Assembly (NCBI GenBank): GCA_947084935.1
Contig: CAMTUH010000001.1
Location: forward strand, 186,001 to 250,000
Origin: CAMTUH01 sp947084935
Lineage (GTDB): Bacteria > Pseudomonadota > Gammaproteobacteria > Coxiellales > Coxiellaceae
Direction of reading: 5' to 3'
DNA: 64,000 bases
Each line of letters opens with the position of its first letter. Positions within the stretch are counted from its first letter, which is position 1. The translations under genes were made by a program, and so were the position numbers. Below the pieces are notes generated by a model, which worked only from the letters and a program-made list of their open reading frames with translations, did not search any database and was not told the DNA's origin. Shown here in pieces: positions 34,200 to 42,599 of this stretch.

Positions 34200-35522
34200 T
34201 TACTGAAAAGTTTCCGTCGCGTCCAGCGATACTTTTTTCATTTCCGGTAACAATAACGTTGAGAAAATGCCCGCGATACACACAACCGCCAGGACACCCA
34301 TCGTATAGCGTAAACCTTGGGTATGGAGTAAATGCGGTAAGAAAAACGCGCCGACAAACGCGCCTACTTTCCCGAAAGCCGCAGAAATACCATGCGCACG
34401 CGCGCGTAAATTGGTGGGATAAATTTCCGATGGAATTAAAAAGGTAGTCGTGTTGGGGCCAAAGTTGACAAAGAAATAACTCATGCCGAACAACAGGAAA
34501 AACAGCCAAATTTCTTCGGTCAAATGCGGAATTAGCGCGATTATTCCGTAACAAACCGCGATCATGAAAAATCCGAACATTTGAAGAAATTTTCGTCCGA
34601 TGGTGTCGATGTAATTAGCCGCTAAGAAATAACCGGGAACGGCGAAGACCAAAAAGATGAGCGCTGAAATCAGCGTGTTGGTCACCAGACGGGATTCCGG
34701 ATTGAGTGCTTTTAAAATTAAGACGGAGGACACGCTGTTTCCGTAAAACGCGACGTCCAATAAAAACCACGCACTGGCGGTTCCAATCAATCGAATCAAC
34801 CATTTATTTTGGAACAGTCGCTGTTTTTGAAACGTACCATTCTCCGTGGGCGAGGTAAGCCCGGTTAAATCAGATACCACACGGCTGACTACTAGAGGGG
34901 AGCGCTTCGTTAATAAATAGCGCGGTGTTTCTTCGATTCGGCGCCGCAAATAAAATACGGATGCCGCGGGAATAGCGCCGAGGCCGAGTAATATCCGCCA
35001 CACCAAGGCGTGTGGAATGGGGGTGAGCAGTAAGAGGGAGGCGAGCAATGGCCCGACCACGAGGCCAATGGCCTGCATGGCAAATACCAGCAGGACTAAA
35101 AAGCCGCGACGGTGCATGGGCGCGTATTCGCTTGCGATGACGGCACTGGAGGGGTAGTCACCCCCGATGCCCAGCCCTACTAAAATACGCGAGACGAGCA
35201 GCCAGGTGTACGAAGGGGCAAGTGCGGATAATATGGCCCCGGCAAATAACAGCACGACCTCAACCCCGTACAGTCGTTTCCGCCCGAATTTATCCGCCAA
35301 TACACCAAAAGAAATTGCCCCAATGGCTGCTGCGCCTAGCGCGGCGCCGTTCAGCAGGGCTAATTGAGAAATGGACAGATGCCACAGCGGCATGAGGATA
35401 ACGGTAACCACACCGATGATGAATAAGTCGTAGGCATCCGTGAAGAAGCCCATGCCCGCCGTGAAGACGATGCGCCAGTGAACAGATTTCACCTGCGTTT
35501 CGTCGGTCATGGGTCTGGTCAT
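34200..35522 (-). CDS. MFS transporter next to IDO
   Basis: A 440-residue twelve-span protein of the sugar porter/PHS-like branch: GMGFFTDAYDLFIIGVV, GVLADKFGRKRLYG (loop 2-3), GIGGDYPSSAVIASEYAP and FLIPSEIYPTNLRARAHG. It ends 8 bases before the IDO start and is presumably co-transcribed, so it may import an aromatic amino acid or export a product, but its closest relatives carry phosphate or organic acids. ATG 35510 is an alternative start. Confidence 0.85.
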   Translation of the reverse strand: MTRPMTDETQVKSVHWRIVFTAGMGFFTDAYDLFIIGVVTVILMPLWHLSISQLALLNGAALGAAAIGAISFGVLADKFGRKRLYGVEVVLLFAGAILSALAPSYTWLLVSRILVGLGIGGDYPSSAVIASEYAPMHRRGFLVLLVFAMQAIGLVVGPLLASLLLLTPIPHALVWRILLGLGAIPAASVFYLRRRIEETPRYLLTKRSPLVVSRVVSDLTGLTSPTENGTFQKQRLFQNKWLIRLIGTASAWFLLDVAFYGNSVSSVLILKALNPESRLVTNTLISALIFLVFAVPGYFLAANYIDTIGRKFLQMFGFFMIAVCYGIIALIPHLTEEIWLFFLLFGMSYFFVNFGPNTTTFLIPSEIYPTNLRARAHGISAAFGKVGAFVGAFFLPHLLHTQGLRYTMGVLAVVCIAGIFSTLLLPEMKKVSLDATETFQ

Positions 35523-35874
35523 GCGCAGCTGTCCCTAGTTATCAAAATATTATGTGGCAAACATGGCAGAATCTCGTTCGGGATGCAAGGGGATTTATAG
35601 CCTAGTAGAGCGATTCACAGATTTTGCCCTTTTAACTTAATCTTCTCGGGGTCCTGCCGCTGCGGCACCCCATCGTGCTCGTGGCCTGCGCGCGACGGGG
35701 TCCCCGCCTCCGCGTCACCCCTCAGGATATTGTTGAGAGGGCAAAATCTGTGAATCGCTGCACTAGGCTTGTGGCGTGGGCTGAGCTTCGAAGCCCAACA
35801 ATCAATTTGAATTGACTTAAAAAAAATTGTTGTATATCGTTCGCAGTTTTGTGGGGGTGTGTGTGAGAAGAGAG
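35523..35874. repeat. Inverted-repeat element, family C (35598-35769), in a 352-base gap
   Basis: Bounded by a 22-bp perfect inverted repeat (35609-35630 beginning AGCGATTCACAGATTTTGCC; 35738-35759), extended outward by AGCCTAGT / ACTAGGCT with a two-base mismatch. The rest of the gap holds a possible promoter for the downstream genes, TTGACT (35812) and TATATC (35833), with short 15-base spacing. No gene seen. Confidence 0.85.
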
Positions 35875-36393
35875 ATGACAAGGTCTACCCTGGCTTTTTT
35901 CCTTGCGACGGTCTTTTTAGGGTCGGTTTATTTTGTTTTAAATAGAGAGATCAGGAGTATCGGTGATTACCGATCATCCGACGCGCTTACGATCGGTTTC
36001 GTGTTTATTTTAATGTTTGCTGTTTTAAGGCTGGGCTTTCATCTTGAAGATCACCTTGCAGAACAACAACGGAACGTTGACAGATATGCACAGGCAAATG
36101 CGGATGCTATGCGTGCGTTGAGAGAGTTAAAGGCATATCTTGAGATTTTTCAGGTGAGGGAAGACAACAACGGTATTCAGCTTCAGAGACGGGAAGGTTC
36201 GGGTGGCACTCTCTTCTATCGGGGTGGCGAAGAAGAAAAAGAGCCTATTAGGCAGTTGATCAATCAGCTGAGAGCATACTTTATAGATCCGAATATTTGG
36301 GATGAAACAAAGGAACAAATTGAGACAGTATTTAGAGAACAAAACTTATTTCTATCAGCATCAGCAAGACGTGATACTGTGTTTCAAGTTTAG
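35875..36393 (+). CDS. Unknown membrane-anchored coiled-coil protein, paralogue 1
   Basis: A 172-residue protein. Two membrane spans (residues 6-23, TLAFFLATVFLGSVYFVL; 38-52, IGFVFILMFAVLRLGF) are followed by a heptad-like helix (HLAEQQRNVDRYAQANADAM) and a charged C-terminal domain containing EPIRQLINQLRAYFIDPNIW. It resembles the next gene in arrangement and sequence. Start ATG 35875 is preceded by GAAGAGAG. No family recognised. Confidence 0.7.
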   Translation: MTRSTLAFFLATVFLGSVYFVLNREIRSIGDYRSSDALTIGFVFILMFAVLRLGFHLEDHLAEQQRNVDRYAQANADAMRALRELKAYLEIFQVREDNNGIQLQRREGSGGTLFYRGGEEEKEPIRQLINQLRAYFIDPNIWDETKEQIETVFREQNLFLSASARRDTVFQV

Positions 36394-36408
36394 AAGGGAT
36401 ATGCCGCA

Positions 36409-36921
36409 ATGAGACGGGGTTACGTGTTAGCGACGGTTACCGTGTATGCTTTTTTCTTTTTGTCTTTACTGAGAAAATTAAATCCGAACGGTTATGAATC
36501 ATCAACGGGTTGGATTTCCGTTGAAGATGAATTCGGAAAAATGCTGATGCTCAGTCTTAGCATTGCTTTATATGGTGTTCTCGGTACGTGGGCTATGAAT
36601 TCTGTTGAAGAAGATCGGGAACGAATGATCGAGAAAGAGAAAAACGAAAAACGGAGCGAAGTAGAAACGCGTTCGGCTGCCATTGAGGCTTGTACTGAAT
36701 TGAATAAATTATTGGACCAACTGAATTTGGATGCTCAGAAGAGCAATTCGGACTCCGATATTCAACCCGTCGACAATCAAGAAGAAAGATATACGCAATT
36801 GATTGATCAATTAAAAAAGTATTCCGAAGACCCTGCATATGCAGTCATGAAAGAAGATATTGAAACTGCGCGGGCGCGGGCGCAATTACAACTGGTAACC
36901 GCTAAAGCTTTGTGTTTGTAG
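36409..36921 (+). CDS. Unknown membrane-anchored coiled-coil protein, paralogue 2
   Basis: A 170-residue protein with spans at about 5-20 and 46-64, a strongly charged helix (EEDRERMIEKEKNEKRSEVE) and a C-terminal domain with YTQLIDQLKKYSEDPAYAVM. This aligns with the equivalent region of the upstream protein, as does the following EDIETARARAQLQLVTAKA. Fifteen bases separate the two genes: a tandem duplication in one operon. Function unknown. Confidence 0.7.
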   Translation: MRRGYVLATVTVYAFFFLSLLRKLNPNGYESSTGWISVEDEFGKMLMLSLSIALYGVLGTWAMNSVEEDRERMIEKEKNEKRSEVETRSAAIEACTELNKLLDQLNLDAQKSNSDSDIQPVDNQEERYTQLIDQLKKYSEDPAYAVMKEDIETARARAQLQLVTAKALCL

Positions 36922-36934
36922 TACGAATTAAACT

Positions 36935-37060
36935 GTAGCCTTGATGGAGCGCTAGCGCAATCAAGGAATTCAATTCCCGGGTTACGCCCCGAAGCGGGGG
37001 CTTCACCCAAGCTACGATCCGGAGAAACAACGGGCTCCCAGCATTCCTCCGGATCGTTCA
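36935..37060. repeat. Repeat cluster: two GTAGCC types plus family B fragment
   Basis: 36935-36970 is GTAGCCTTGATGGAGCGCTA...; 36965-37015 is the type 1 unit on the minus strand (AATTCCCGGGTTACGCCCCG ... GCTAC). 37014-37060 has CATTCCTCCGGATCGTTCAG, the end of family B, with an opposed GATCCGGAG. The cluster separates the tandem paralogues from rlmJ. Confidence 0.75.
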
Positions 37061-37873
37061 GAGTGAGCGGTGGTGATTGGCCTGAAACAAACGCTGCAAA
37101 AAATCGGTGATTTTTGAAATCTTTTCTTCGATTTTCCACGGCGGGTTAAGAATTAATAATCCGCAACCAATAAGACCGTGTTCGCCGCTGTAATCATCAC
37201 TCAAGACTAATTCCGTAATGAGTGTGGGCGCGAGTGATTGTTGTTGATAGTTATTCAGGAATTTTTGGTGCTCGCGTGTTTTGATTGGGTACCAAACCGC
37301 ATAAATTCCTGAGGGAAAACGCTTGAGCACCTTCGGTAACACATTCAATAAATCCTCAAACTCTTCTTTTTTTTCGTACGGGGGATCCAATAAAATAAAT
37401 CCGCGCCTTGGAGTGGGCGGCAAAACCGCAGGCAAAAATTCGTAGGCGTCGCGGTGGTGGCAATGAACGTGTGGATTACTCTGCACGAGCGATTTTAATT
37501 GCGCGTATTCTTCGGGATGCCATTCGTTCAAAATCATGTAGTCTTGTTTTCGCAACAAACGCTCTGCGATTAACGGAGAACCTGGGTAAACGCTCAAATG
37601 GTTGTCGTTTTGAAAAGAGCGAATGATATCTAAATAAGTCTGACATTCAGGAATTATTTCTTGTGCCTGCATTAAAGCAAGCACGCCGCGTTCAAATTCT
37701 TTATTTTTTTGCGCTTCTTTGCTGGTTAAATCGTAGAGGCCTCGACCGGCGTGCGCGTCGATGTAGCAAAAACCGCTTGCTTTTTCATGCATGGCGCCGA
37801 GGCAAGCGATCAAAATAACGTGCTTAAACACGTCAGCAAAATTGCCAGCGTGATAAATATGACGGTAATTCAT
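37058..37873 (-). CDS. rlmJ: 23S rRNA (adenine2030-N6)-methyltransferase
   Basis: A 271-residue RlmJ. MNYRHIYHAGNFADVFKH is the family's N-terminal signature; FCYIDAHAGRGLYDL is the SAM motif and GFILLDPPYEKKEEF the catalytic DPPY motif. It modifies A2030 of 23S rRNA. It starts 3 bases after the upstream MFS gene's stop, so the two may be co-transcribed. Confidence 0.95.
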   Translation of the reverse strand: MNYRHIYHAGNFADVFKHVILIACLGAMHEKASGFCYIDAHAGRGLYDLTSKEAQKNKEFERGVLALMQAQEIIPECQTYLDIIRSFQNDNHLSVYPGSPLIAERLLRKQDYMILNEWHPEEYAQLKSLVQSNPHVHCHHRDAYEFLPAVLPPTPRRGFILLDPPYEKKEEFEDLLNVLPKVLKRFPSGIYAVWYPIKTREHQKFLNNYQQQSLAPTLITELVLSDDYSGEHGLIGCGLLILNPPWKIEEKISKITDFLQRLFQANHHRSL

Positions 37874-37876
37874 AGG

Positions 37877-39253
37877 CTATTTTGGCTTCTCAAGCTCACT
37901 CAGGCTCTTATGCGTCATTTTAAGGCCAGGGAGTAGCAGCACTGCTGTGAGTAAGCCTGTGATCGCCATAATGGTGAAGGCGCTGGTAAAATTATAGCTA
38001 TTTTGGGTGAAAAGCGCGGAAAGGGAAAAAATAATCTGCGCGCAAAACGCACCGCCCAAATGGCCCAAGCCGTCGGTGATGGATAAGCTGGTCGCTCGAA
38101 TGCGCGTGGGGAAATTTTCACCCGTGTAAATATATAAAATAGGGATGATCATGGCGATGGTCGTCGTTGCTAAAAATCCCGCAATCACAATAACTGCCGG
38201 CGTGGGATACCAACCGATGATGAATAAAACGATGGCCCAAGCCAAGGCAATCCAGATGGCAAGCCATTTTCGTTCAACGGCCTCGCTAAAAACAACGGAA
38301 AGAATCGAGCCTGCAATAAAACCAAACGAGGCGATAGCCACAAATCCGATGCTGTGAGCGACAGAGAATCCGTGTTTGATTAACAAGCTGGGTGCGAGCG
38401 TGAGCCACGCATAATTGCCGATGTAATAAACAAACCAAATAATTGCGAAAGCAAAAACTCGCTTTAATATTGATAAATGGAAAAAGTTGGCGAGCGAAGT
38501 ATCGTGAATCATTTCGTATTCGCCGACGGGCGGTACTTGAGGCAGATCACGGCCCAAACGCAAACGGACGCGCTCTTCAGCGGCTGCGACGATGGTTTCT
38601 GCCCGATCCAATTTATTTTGGATCACCAACCAACGCGGAGAATCCGGTAGGTGCCGGCGGGTGAAATAAATTAAAATACCGCCGACGGCGCCGGAGAGAA
38701 ACAAAATGCGCCAACCGAAATCGTAATGCGGCACTAACCAGTAAGCGATAAACGGCACGATGGCAAATCCGATCATGCCGAAGGCAATGGCCAGGCACGT
38801 CGATCGTCCACGCACGGGAGCGGGGGACATCTCTTCCATATACGTCGTGACGACGGCGATTTCAGCGCCGATACCCATGCCGGTAATTAAACGCCAGCCG
38901 ATGAGCCAGTTTAAGTTAAAACTGATCCCACAAGCCAACGATCCCACCGTAAAAAAAAGAATGGAAATAATCAGACTGATTCTCCGACCTAGGCGATCCG
39001 CGATTCGGCTGATGAAGAATGATCCGATGATGTAACCGATCAAACTGCTCGTAATGGCCCAACTGGCTTGTGTCAACGTGACGCCGAAAGCGGGTTCAAT
39101 TTTGGGAAGAGTGAGGCCGATAGTCAAAATATCGTAGAAACCGAAGAAAAAGCCGATGCCCACGATAAACAGGTAAATGCGCCGGTAGGGCCAAATCGGG
39201 AGTCGGTCGAGTCGGGCGAGGATTTGTCGGCCGCGGATGGTATCGGAAGTCAT
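37877..39253 (-). CDS. MFS transporter (sugar/organic acid porter type)
   Basis: A 458-residue protein with about twelve spans. It has FFGFYDILTIGLTLPKIEPA, RIADRLGRRISLIISI (loop 2-3), GAEIAVVTTYMEEMSPAPVR and GENFPTRIRATSLSITDGLG, the second-half motif of sugar-porter-like carriers. The substrate is unknown. It differs enough from the transporter at 34.2 kb not to be a recent copy. Confidence 0.85.
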   Translation of the reverse strand: MTSDTIRGRQILARLDRLPIWPYRRIYLFIVGIGFFFGFYDILTIGLTLPKIEPAFGVTLTQASWAITSSLIGYIIGSFFISRIADRLGRRISLIISILFFTVGSLACGISFNLNWLIGWRLITGMGIGAEIAVVTTYMEEMSPAPVRGRSTCLAIAFGMIGFAIVPFIAYWLVPHYDFGWRILFLSGAVGGILIYFTRRHLPDSPRWLVIQNKLDRAETIVAAAEERVRLRLGRDLPQVPPVGEYEMIHDTSLANFFHLSILKRVFAFAIIWFVYYIGNYAWLTLAPSLLIKHGFSVAHSIGFVAIASFGFIAGSILSVVFSEAVERKWLAIWIALAWAIVLFIIGWYPTPAVIVIAGFLATTTIAMIIPILYIYTGENFPTRIRATSLSITDGLGHLGGAFCAQIIFSLSALFTQNSYNFTSAFTIMAITGLLTAVLLLPGLKMTHKSLSELEKPK

Positions 39254-39328
39254 ATCCTTAACTCCATTTCATTACCTATTTTATTAGTGTAACGAACTCA
39301 ACTTAAATTAGCCATGGGCAGAGGTAGT

Positions 39329-40111
39329 CTACGAAGGTGAGTCACTTGGGCTCTCTGGGAGACTGGCGGTTTCATCTTCGTCAGTTTTGTGGGTTTTGCT
39401 TTTATATTCTTGGAAAAGTCTAAATGGTAGGCGTGGTGAGATGTTAACATCCTTATCGCTGTCACTAACCTTTTCCCAATCGTCATCATTTCCTATCGGC
39501 TCTGGGAAAGGGGTTAAATCAACGTACTCAGTATCATCGCAATCAATGCTCTTAGCAAAATCACGACACGCTTGTGTCATGGCTCCCTTGTGATTTGGGT
39601 AACGGATGACGATCGTATTTTCATTTTCATTGATGTGTTGCTTGGCGTTTAAAAATACAGCTTCAGCGCGCTCATTAAGGCTTAATTTAAAATCATCAAC
39701 ATCAAAGTATGTTATGTCGATTTCTTCCTCTTCATCATCTAAATCTAATAATTTCAGCAAAGCTGAAATATTTTTTTGTATTTTAATTTCTGTGTCAATG
39801 CATGAATTTTTGTTTACGTAACGAATATATGCCCCCATGGCGGAAGGATTTATTTTTTGAACATTAAGTTTTTTAATGTAATCCATTTGTTCTTGGCTGG
39901 GTTCCCCAGAAAGTGAAGGAATAAAACCATCTGAAGACAAATGCATTCCTTGAATTCTCAAGTCCACAAGTGCAGTGGCTTGCATGAGTGAAGTAAGAGA
40001 AGCCGGTAAGGGCAAGAAAATTTTTTTATACCCTGCCAAGATGAGCGTATTTATTGCATCACGCAGCTTGTCAGTATCGATAGCGAGCGAAAATATAAAT
40101 ACTGAACCCAT
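39329..40111 (-). CDS. Unknown acidic protein, possible effector
   Basis: A 260-residue protein without signal peptide. The N-terminal 130 residues look like an alpha/beta domain (SVFIFSLAIDTDKLRDAINT; repeated LxL patterns around IQGMHLSSDG). A strongly acidic linker LDLDDEEEEIDITYFDVDDF and a disordered C-terminus ending ASLPESPSDSPS follow. The leucine-patterned 30-75 segment suggests a few degenerate leucine-rich repeats, but I am unsure. AAGGA lies about 11 bases before the ATG. No PmrA-like pair upstream. Confidence 0.7.
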   Translation of the reverse strand: MGSVFIFSLAIDTDKLRDAINTLILAGYKKIFLPLPASLTSLMQATALVDLRIQGMHLSSDGFIPSLSGEPSQEQMDYIKKLNVQKINPSAMGAYIRYVNKNSCIDTEIKIQKNISALLKLLDLDDEEEEIDITYFDVDDFKLSLNERAEAVFLNAKQHINENENTIVIRYPNHKGAMTQACRDFAKSIDCDDTEYVDLTPFPEPIGNDDDWEKVSDSDKDVNISPRLPFRLFQEYKSKTHKTDEDETASLPESPSDSPS

Positions 40112-40239
40112 TCATTTGTCCTTCATTCAATTTCTTGCTGAATGGACTGAGTTGTCAGCGTACTCTTAACTACTTATCATATCTTCCGATCCTTTTTCAA
40201 GTACTTTGTGTCGCTCTGTTTTTTTCAGATTTCTTCAGT

Positions 40240-40268
40240 TTGAAGCGGTGAGACTATTTGTGTATTAT
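40240..40268 (+). promoter_or_regulatory. Promoter upstream of the MaoC-type hydratase
   Basis: TTGAAG (40240-40245), 17 bases, TATTAT (40263-40268). It leaves a leader of about 105 bases that contains the short frame at 40305. Confidence 0.6.
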
Positions 40269-40304
40269 GTTTATGAAATCTCGAATCAAAAGGAATCGAT
40301 TCGT

Positions 40305-40382
40305 ATGAGTCTCTTATCGAGATCTTTACTGTGCTGGTCAGAGAAACCGTTTCTTTTTAGAAAGCAGAAGGATTTTGTGTGA
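40305..40382 (+). CDS. Possible 25-codon leader peptide
   Basis: ATG at 40305, preceded by AAAAGGA 10 bases away, opens a 25-codon frame (MSLLSRSLLCWSEKPFLFRK and five more). Its TGA overlaps the GTG start of the hydratase as GTGA. The arrangement suggests translational coupling, but coding character cannot be shown at this length. Confidence 0.3.
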   Translation: MSLLSRSLLCWSEKPFLFRKQKDFV

Positions 40383-41440
40383 TACCTTTTAGAAATTATG
40401 TGAAGCTTGCGGATAATCACTATCGCGAGCATTTTGGTTTGGACTTCGAGCAATTTGAAGCGGGACAGATTTTTCACCATCGCCCCGGCATCACGGTCAG
40501 TCAGCAGGATAATGCGGAAGAAGCGCTCGATACAATTAACAGTGCGCAGCTGCATTACGATGCGCAGTACGCTGCACACACCGAATGGAAACAGTGTTTG
40601 GGTGTGAGCACGATGACTTTGCAGAAAGTCATCGGAATGACGTCGAAAACTTTTGCACGAAAAAAACGTATTCCGACGTTTATCGACATTGCTATGACCC
40701 ATCCCGTTTTTGGTGGTGATACGTTATATGCAGAATCGGAAATTGTGAGTAAAACGAAGGATACGGATGATCCCTCACTTGGTCTGGTGCGGGTGATTAC
40801 GAAAGGACTTAATCAGAAAGGAAGCGTCGTCGCGAAAATTGAATATGAAGTTCTTGTCTATAAATCGGGAAAACACCCCGTTGAACAAGCGGAAAAGTTA
40901 ACGCGTGAGGGAGTAGAAGATCCTAAATTTGCTTCGCACCGTTTGCTTGACGACGGGAGTTTTATGGAGCAAGTGGGAATGTATTACGAAGACCTCATTC
41001 CCGATGAAATCTACGAACATCGTCCCGGTAAGACATTTGGACGGGAAGAAAATCGGCTGCATGCTTTTCGATCCACCGAGTTAAATCCCCAATACGCCAA
41101 TGAGCATTATACCGAGCAGTATACGAACGGACGGTTATTAATCGCTGAGCCGTTTATGCTGGGAGCCGTGACGGCTTTAACCACTCGTACTTTTGATCGG
41201 GTCGTCGCCAATTTAGGGTGGAATAACATACGGCTCATCACGCCGGTATACGTGGGCGATACGATCTATGCGAACTCACAAATTTTAGATAAGCGCGAAT
41301 CGCATTCGCGTCCCACGCAAGGAATCATGCACGTAAAGTCGACCGCGCATAATCAAGACGGAAAAACGGTGTGCGAATACGAGCGTTACTTTTTAATTTA
41401 TAAAAAGGGAATGGGGCCCTACGAAGCGGCGGGGTATTAG
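40379..41440 (+). CDS. MaoC-type double hot-dog enoyl-CoA hydratase (mesaconyl-CoA hydratase-like)
   Basis: A 353-residue protein made of two MaoC hot-dog halves. Half one (15-165) has FEQFEAGQIFHHRPGITVS and AMTHPVFGGDTLYAESEIVS. Half two (200-350) has YEDLIPDEIYEHRPGKTFGR, NLGWNNIRLITPVYVGDTIY and a matching GDT(I/L)YA(N/E)S motif. Length and tandem layout resemble mesaconyl-/itaconyl-CoA hydratases. Start GTG 40379 has AGGA 6 bases upstream; no closer ATG is in frame. The exact substrate is inference. Confidence 0.8.
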   Translation: MIPFRNYVKLADNHYREHFGLDFEQFEAGQIFHHRPGITVSQQDNAEEALDTINSAQLHYDAQYAAHTEWKQCLGVSTMTLQKVIGMTSKTFARKKRIPTFIDIAMTHPVFGGDTLYAESEIVSKTKDTDDPSLGLVRVITKGLNQKGSVVAKIEYEVLVYKSGKHPVEQAEKLTREGVEDPKFASHRLLDDGSFMEQVGMYYEDLIPDEIYEHRPGKTFGREENRLHAFRSTELNPQYANEHYTEQYTNGRLLIAEPFMLGAVTALTTRTFDRVVANLGWNNIRLITPVYVGDTIYANSQILDKRESHSRPTQGIMHVKSTAHNQDGKTVCEYERYFLIYKKGMGPYEAAGY

Positions 41441-41470
41441 GCGCTTGCGGTCGATAATTTCCACGCCAGC

Positions 41471-41479
41471 TGATATACT
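41471..41479 (+). promoter_or_regulatory. Extended -10 before the NeuB/PseI-like gene
   Basis: TGATATACT: TATACT with an upstream TG, the extended -10 form, 37 bases before the start codon and without a good -35. Confidence 0.4.
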
Positions 41480-41516
41480 GCAAAATCCCAATAGCAGGAG
41501 CCGTAGGACAGCAGTC

Positions 41517-42560
41517 ATGAATATCGCTAATCGCCCGGTGGGCATCGAGTACCCGCCTTTTATCGTTGCAGAAATGTCGGGGAATCACAATCAAAGTCTT
41601 AAGCGCGCGTTAGCAATCGTTGACGCGGCTGCTCGCGCGGGCGCACATGCTCTGAAAGTGCAAACGTACACGGCGGATACCATGACGTTGGATATCAGCG
41701 AAAGAGAATTTTTTATTTTTCAGAAAGAAAGTTTATGGCAAGGAAAATCGCTGTACCAATTGTATCAAGAAGCGTATACGCCGTGGGAATGGCACCAACC
41801 CATTTTTAAGCGCTGTAAAGAATTAGGAATGATCGGTTTCAGTTCGCCCTTTGATGCGACTGCGGTGGATTTTTTAGAAACGTTAAACGTGCCGTGTTAT
41901 AAAATTGCTTCTTTTGAAAATACGGATTTGCCCTTAATCCGAAAAGTTGCAGCGACTGGGAAACCCATTATTATTTCGACTGGGATGGCGAGCCTGGCGG
42001 AATTAGACGATGCCGTTCGAGCGGCGCGCGAGGGGGGGTGTACGGATTTAATTTTATTAAAATGCACGAGCAATTATCCGGCTTCGCCTGAGAATTCCAA
42101 TATTGCGACGATTCCTCATTTACGGGATTTATTTCAGTGTGAAGTGGGTTTGTCGGATCACACGATGGGTGTGGGTGTTGCAGTGGCGAGTGTTGCGTTG
42201 GGTGCTACGGTCGTTGAAAAACATTTCACGTTGCGGCGTGCAGACGGTGGTGTCGATTCCGCTTTTTCATTAGAACCGGAAGAATTACGCGCGCTGGTTG
42301 TTGAATCCGAGCGCGCTTGGTCCAGTATGGGCGAAGTGACTTACGGCCCGATTGGGAGTGAAAAAAATTCATTACAATTTCGCCGAACGCTTTATATTTC
42401 TCAGGATTTACAAGCAGGAGAGGTATTAAGCAAAGAGAATTTACGCGCAATCAGGCCAGGTGCTGGATTATCCCCCAAATATTACGACACGCTGCTGGGC
42501 AAAAAAATCAATCGCGCGGTGAAAAAAGGAACGCCGGTGAGTTGGGATATTATCGCCTAG
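41517..42560 (+). CDS. NeuB/PseI-family nonulosonic acid synthase
   Basis: A 347-residue enzyme condensing phosphoenolpyruvate with a hexosamine derivative. The TIM-barrel part has FIVAEMSGNHNQSLKRALAI, AHALKVQTYTADTMT, IIISTGMASLAELDDA, LLKCTSNYPASPE, GLSDHTMG and VEKHFTLRR. The C-terminal SAF/antifreeze-like domain has DLQAGEVLSKENLRAIRPG. The SGNHNQSLKRAL and YTADTMT details favour PseI (pseudaminic acid) over sialic acid synthase. AGGA 8 bases before the ATG. No other nonulosonate genes are in the window, so the pathway must be completed elsewhere or the substrate differs (for instance, LPS sugar synthesis). Confidence 0.85.
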   Translation: MNIANRPVGIEYPPFIVAEMSGNHNQSLKRALAIVDAAARAGAHALKVQTYTADTMTLDISEREFFIFQKESLWQGKSLYQLYQEAYTPWEWHQPIFKRCKELGMIGFSSPFDATAVDFLETLNVPCYKIASFENTDLPLIRKVAATGKPIIISTGMASLAELDDAVRAAREGGCTDLILLKCTSNYPASPENSNIATIPHLRDLFQCEVGLSDHTMGVGVAVASVALGATVVEKHFTLRRADGGVDSAFSLEPEELRALVVESERAWSSMGEVTYGPIGSEKNSLQFRRTLYISQDLQAGEVLSKENLRAIRPGAGLSPKYYDTLLGKKINRAVKKGTPVSWDIIA

Positions 42561-42599
42561 TGTGGTAGTGTTTACGCACTCAATAATTGGAGACACTTT

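Noticed and set aside
34192..34554. Longer N-terminus for the indoleamine dioxygenase
   Set aside because: The extra 121 codons are the out-of-frame shadow of the MFS gene; a good ribosome site and family-like start exist at 34191.
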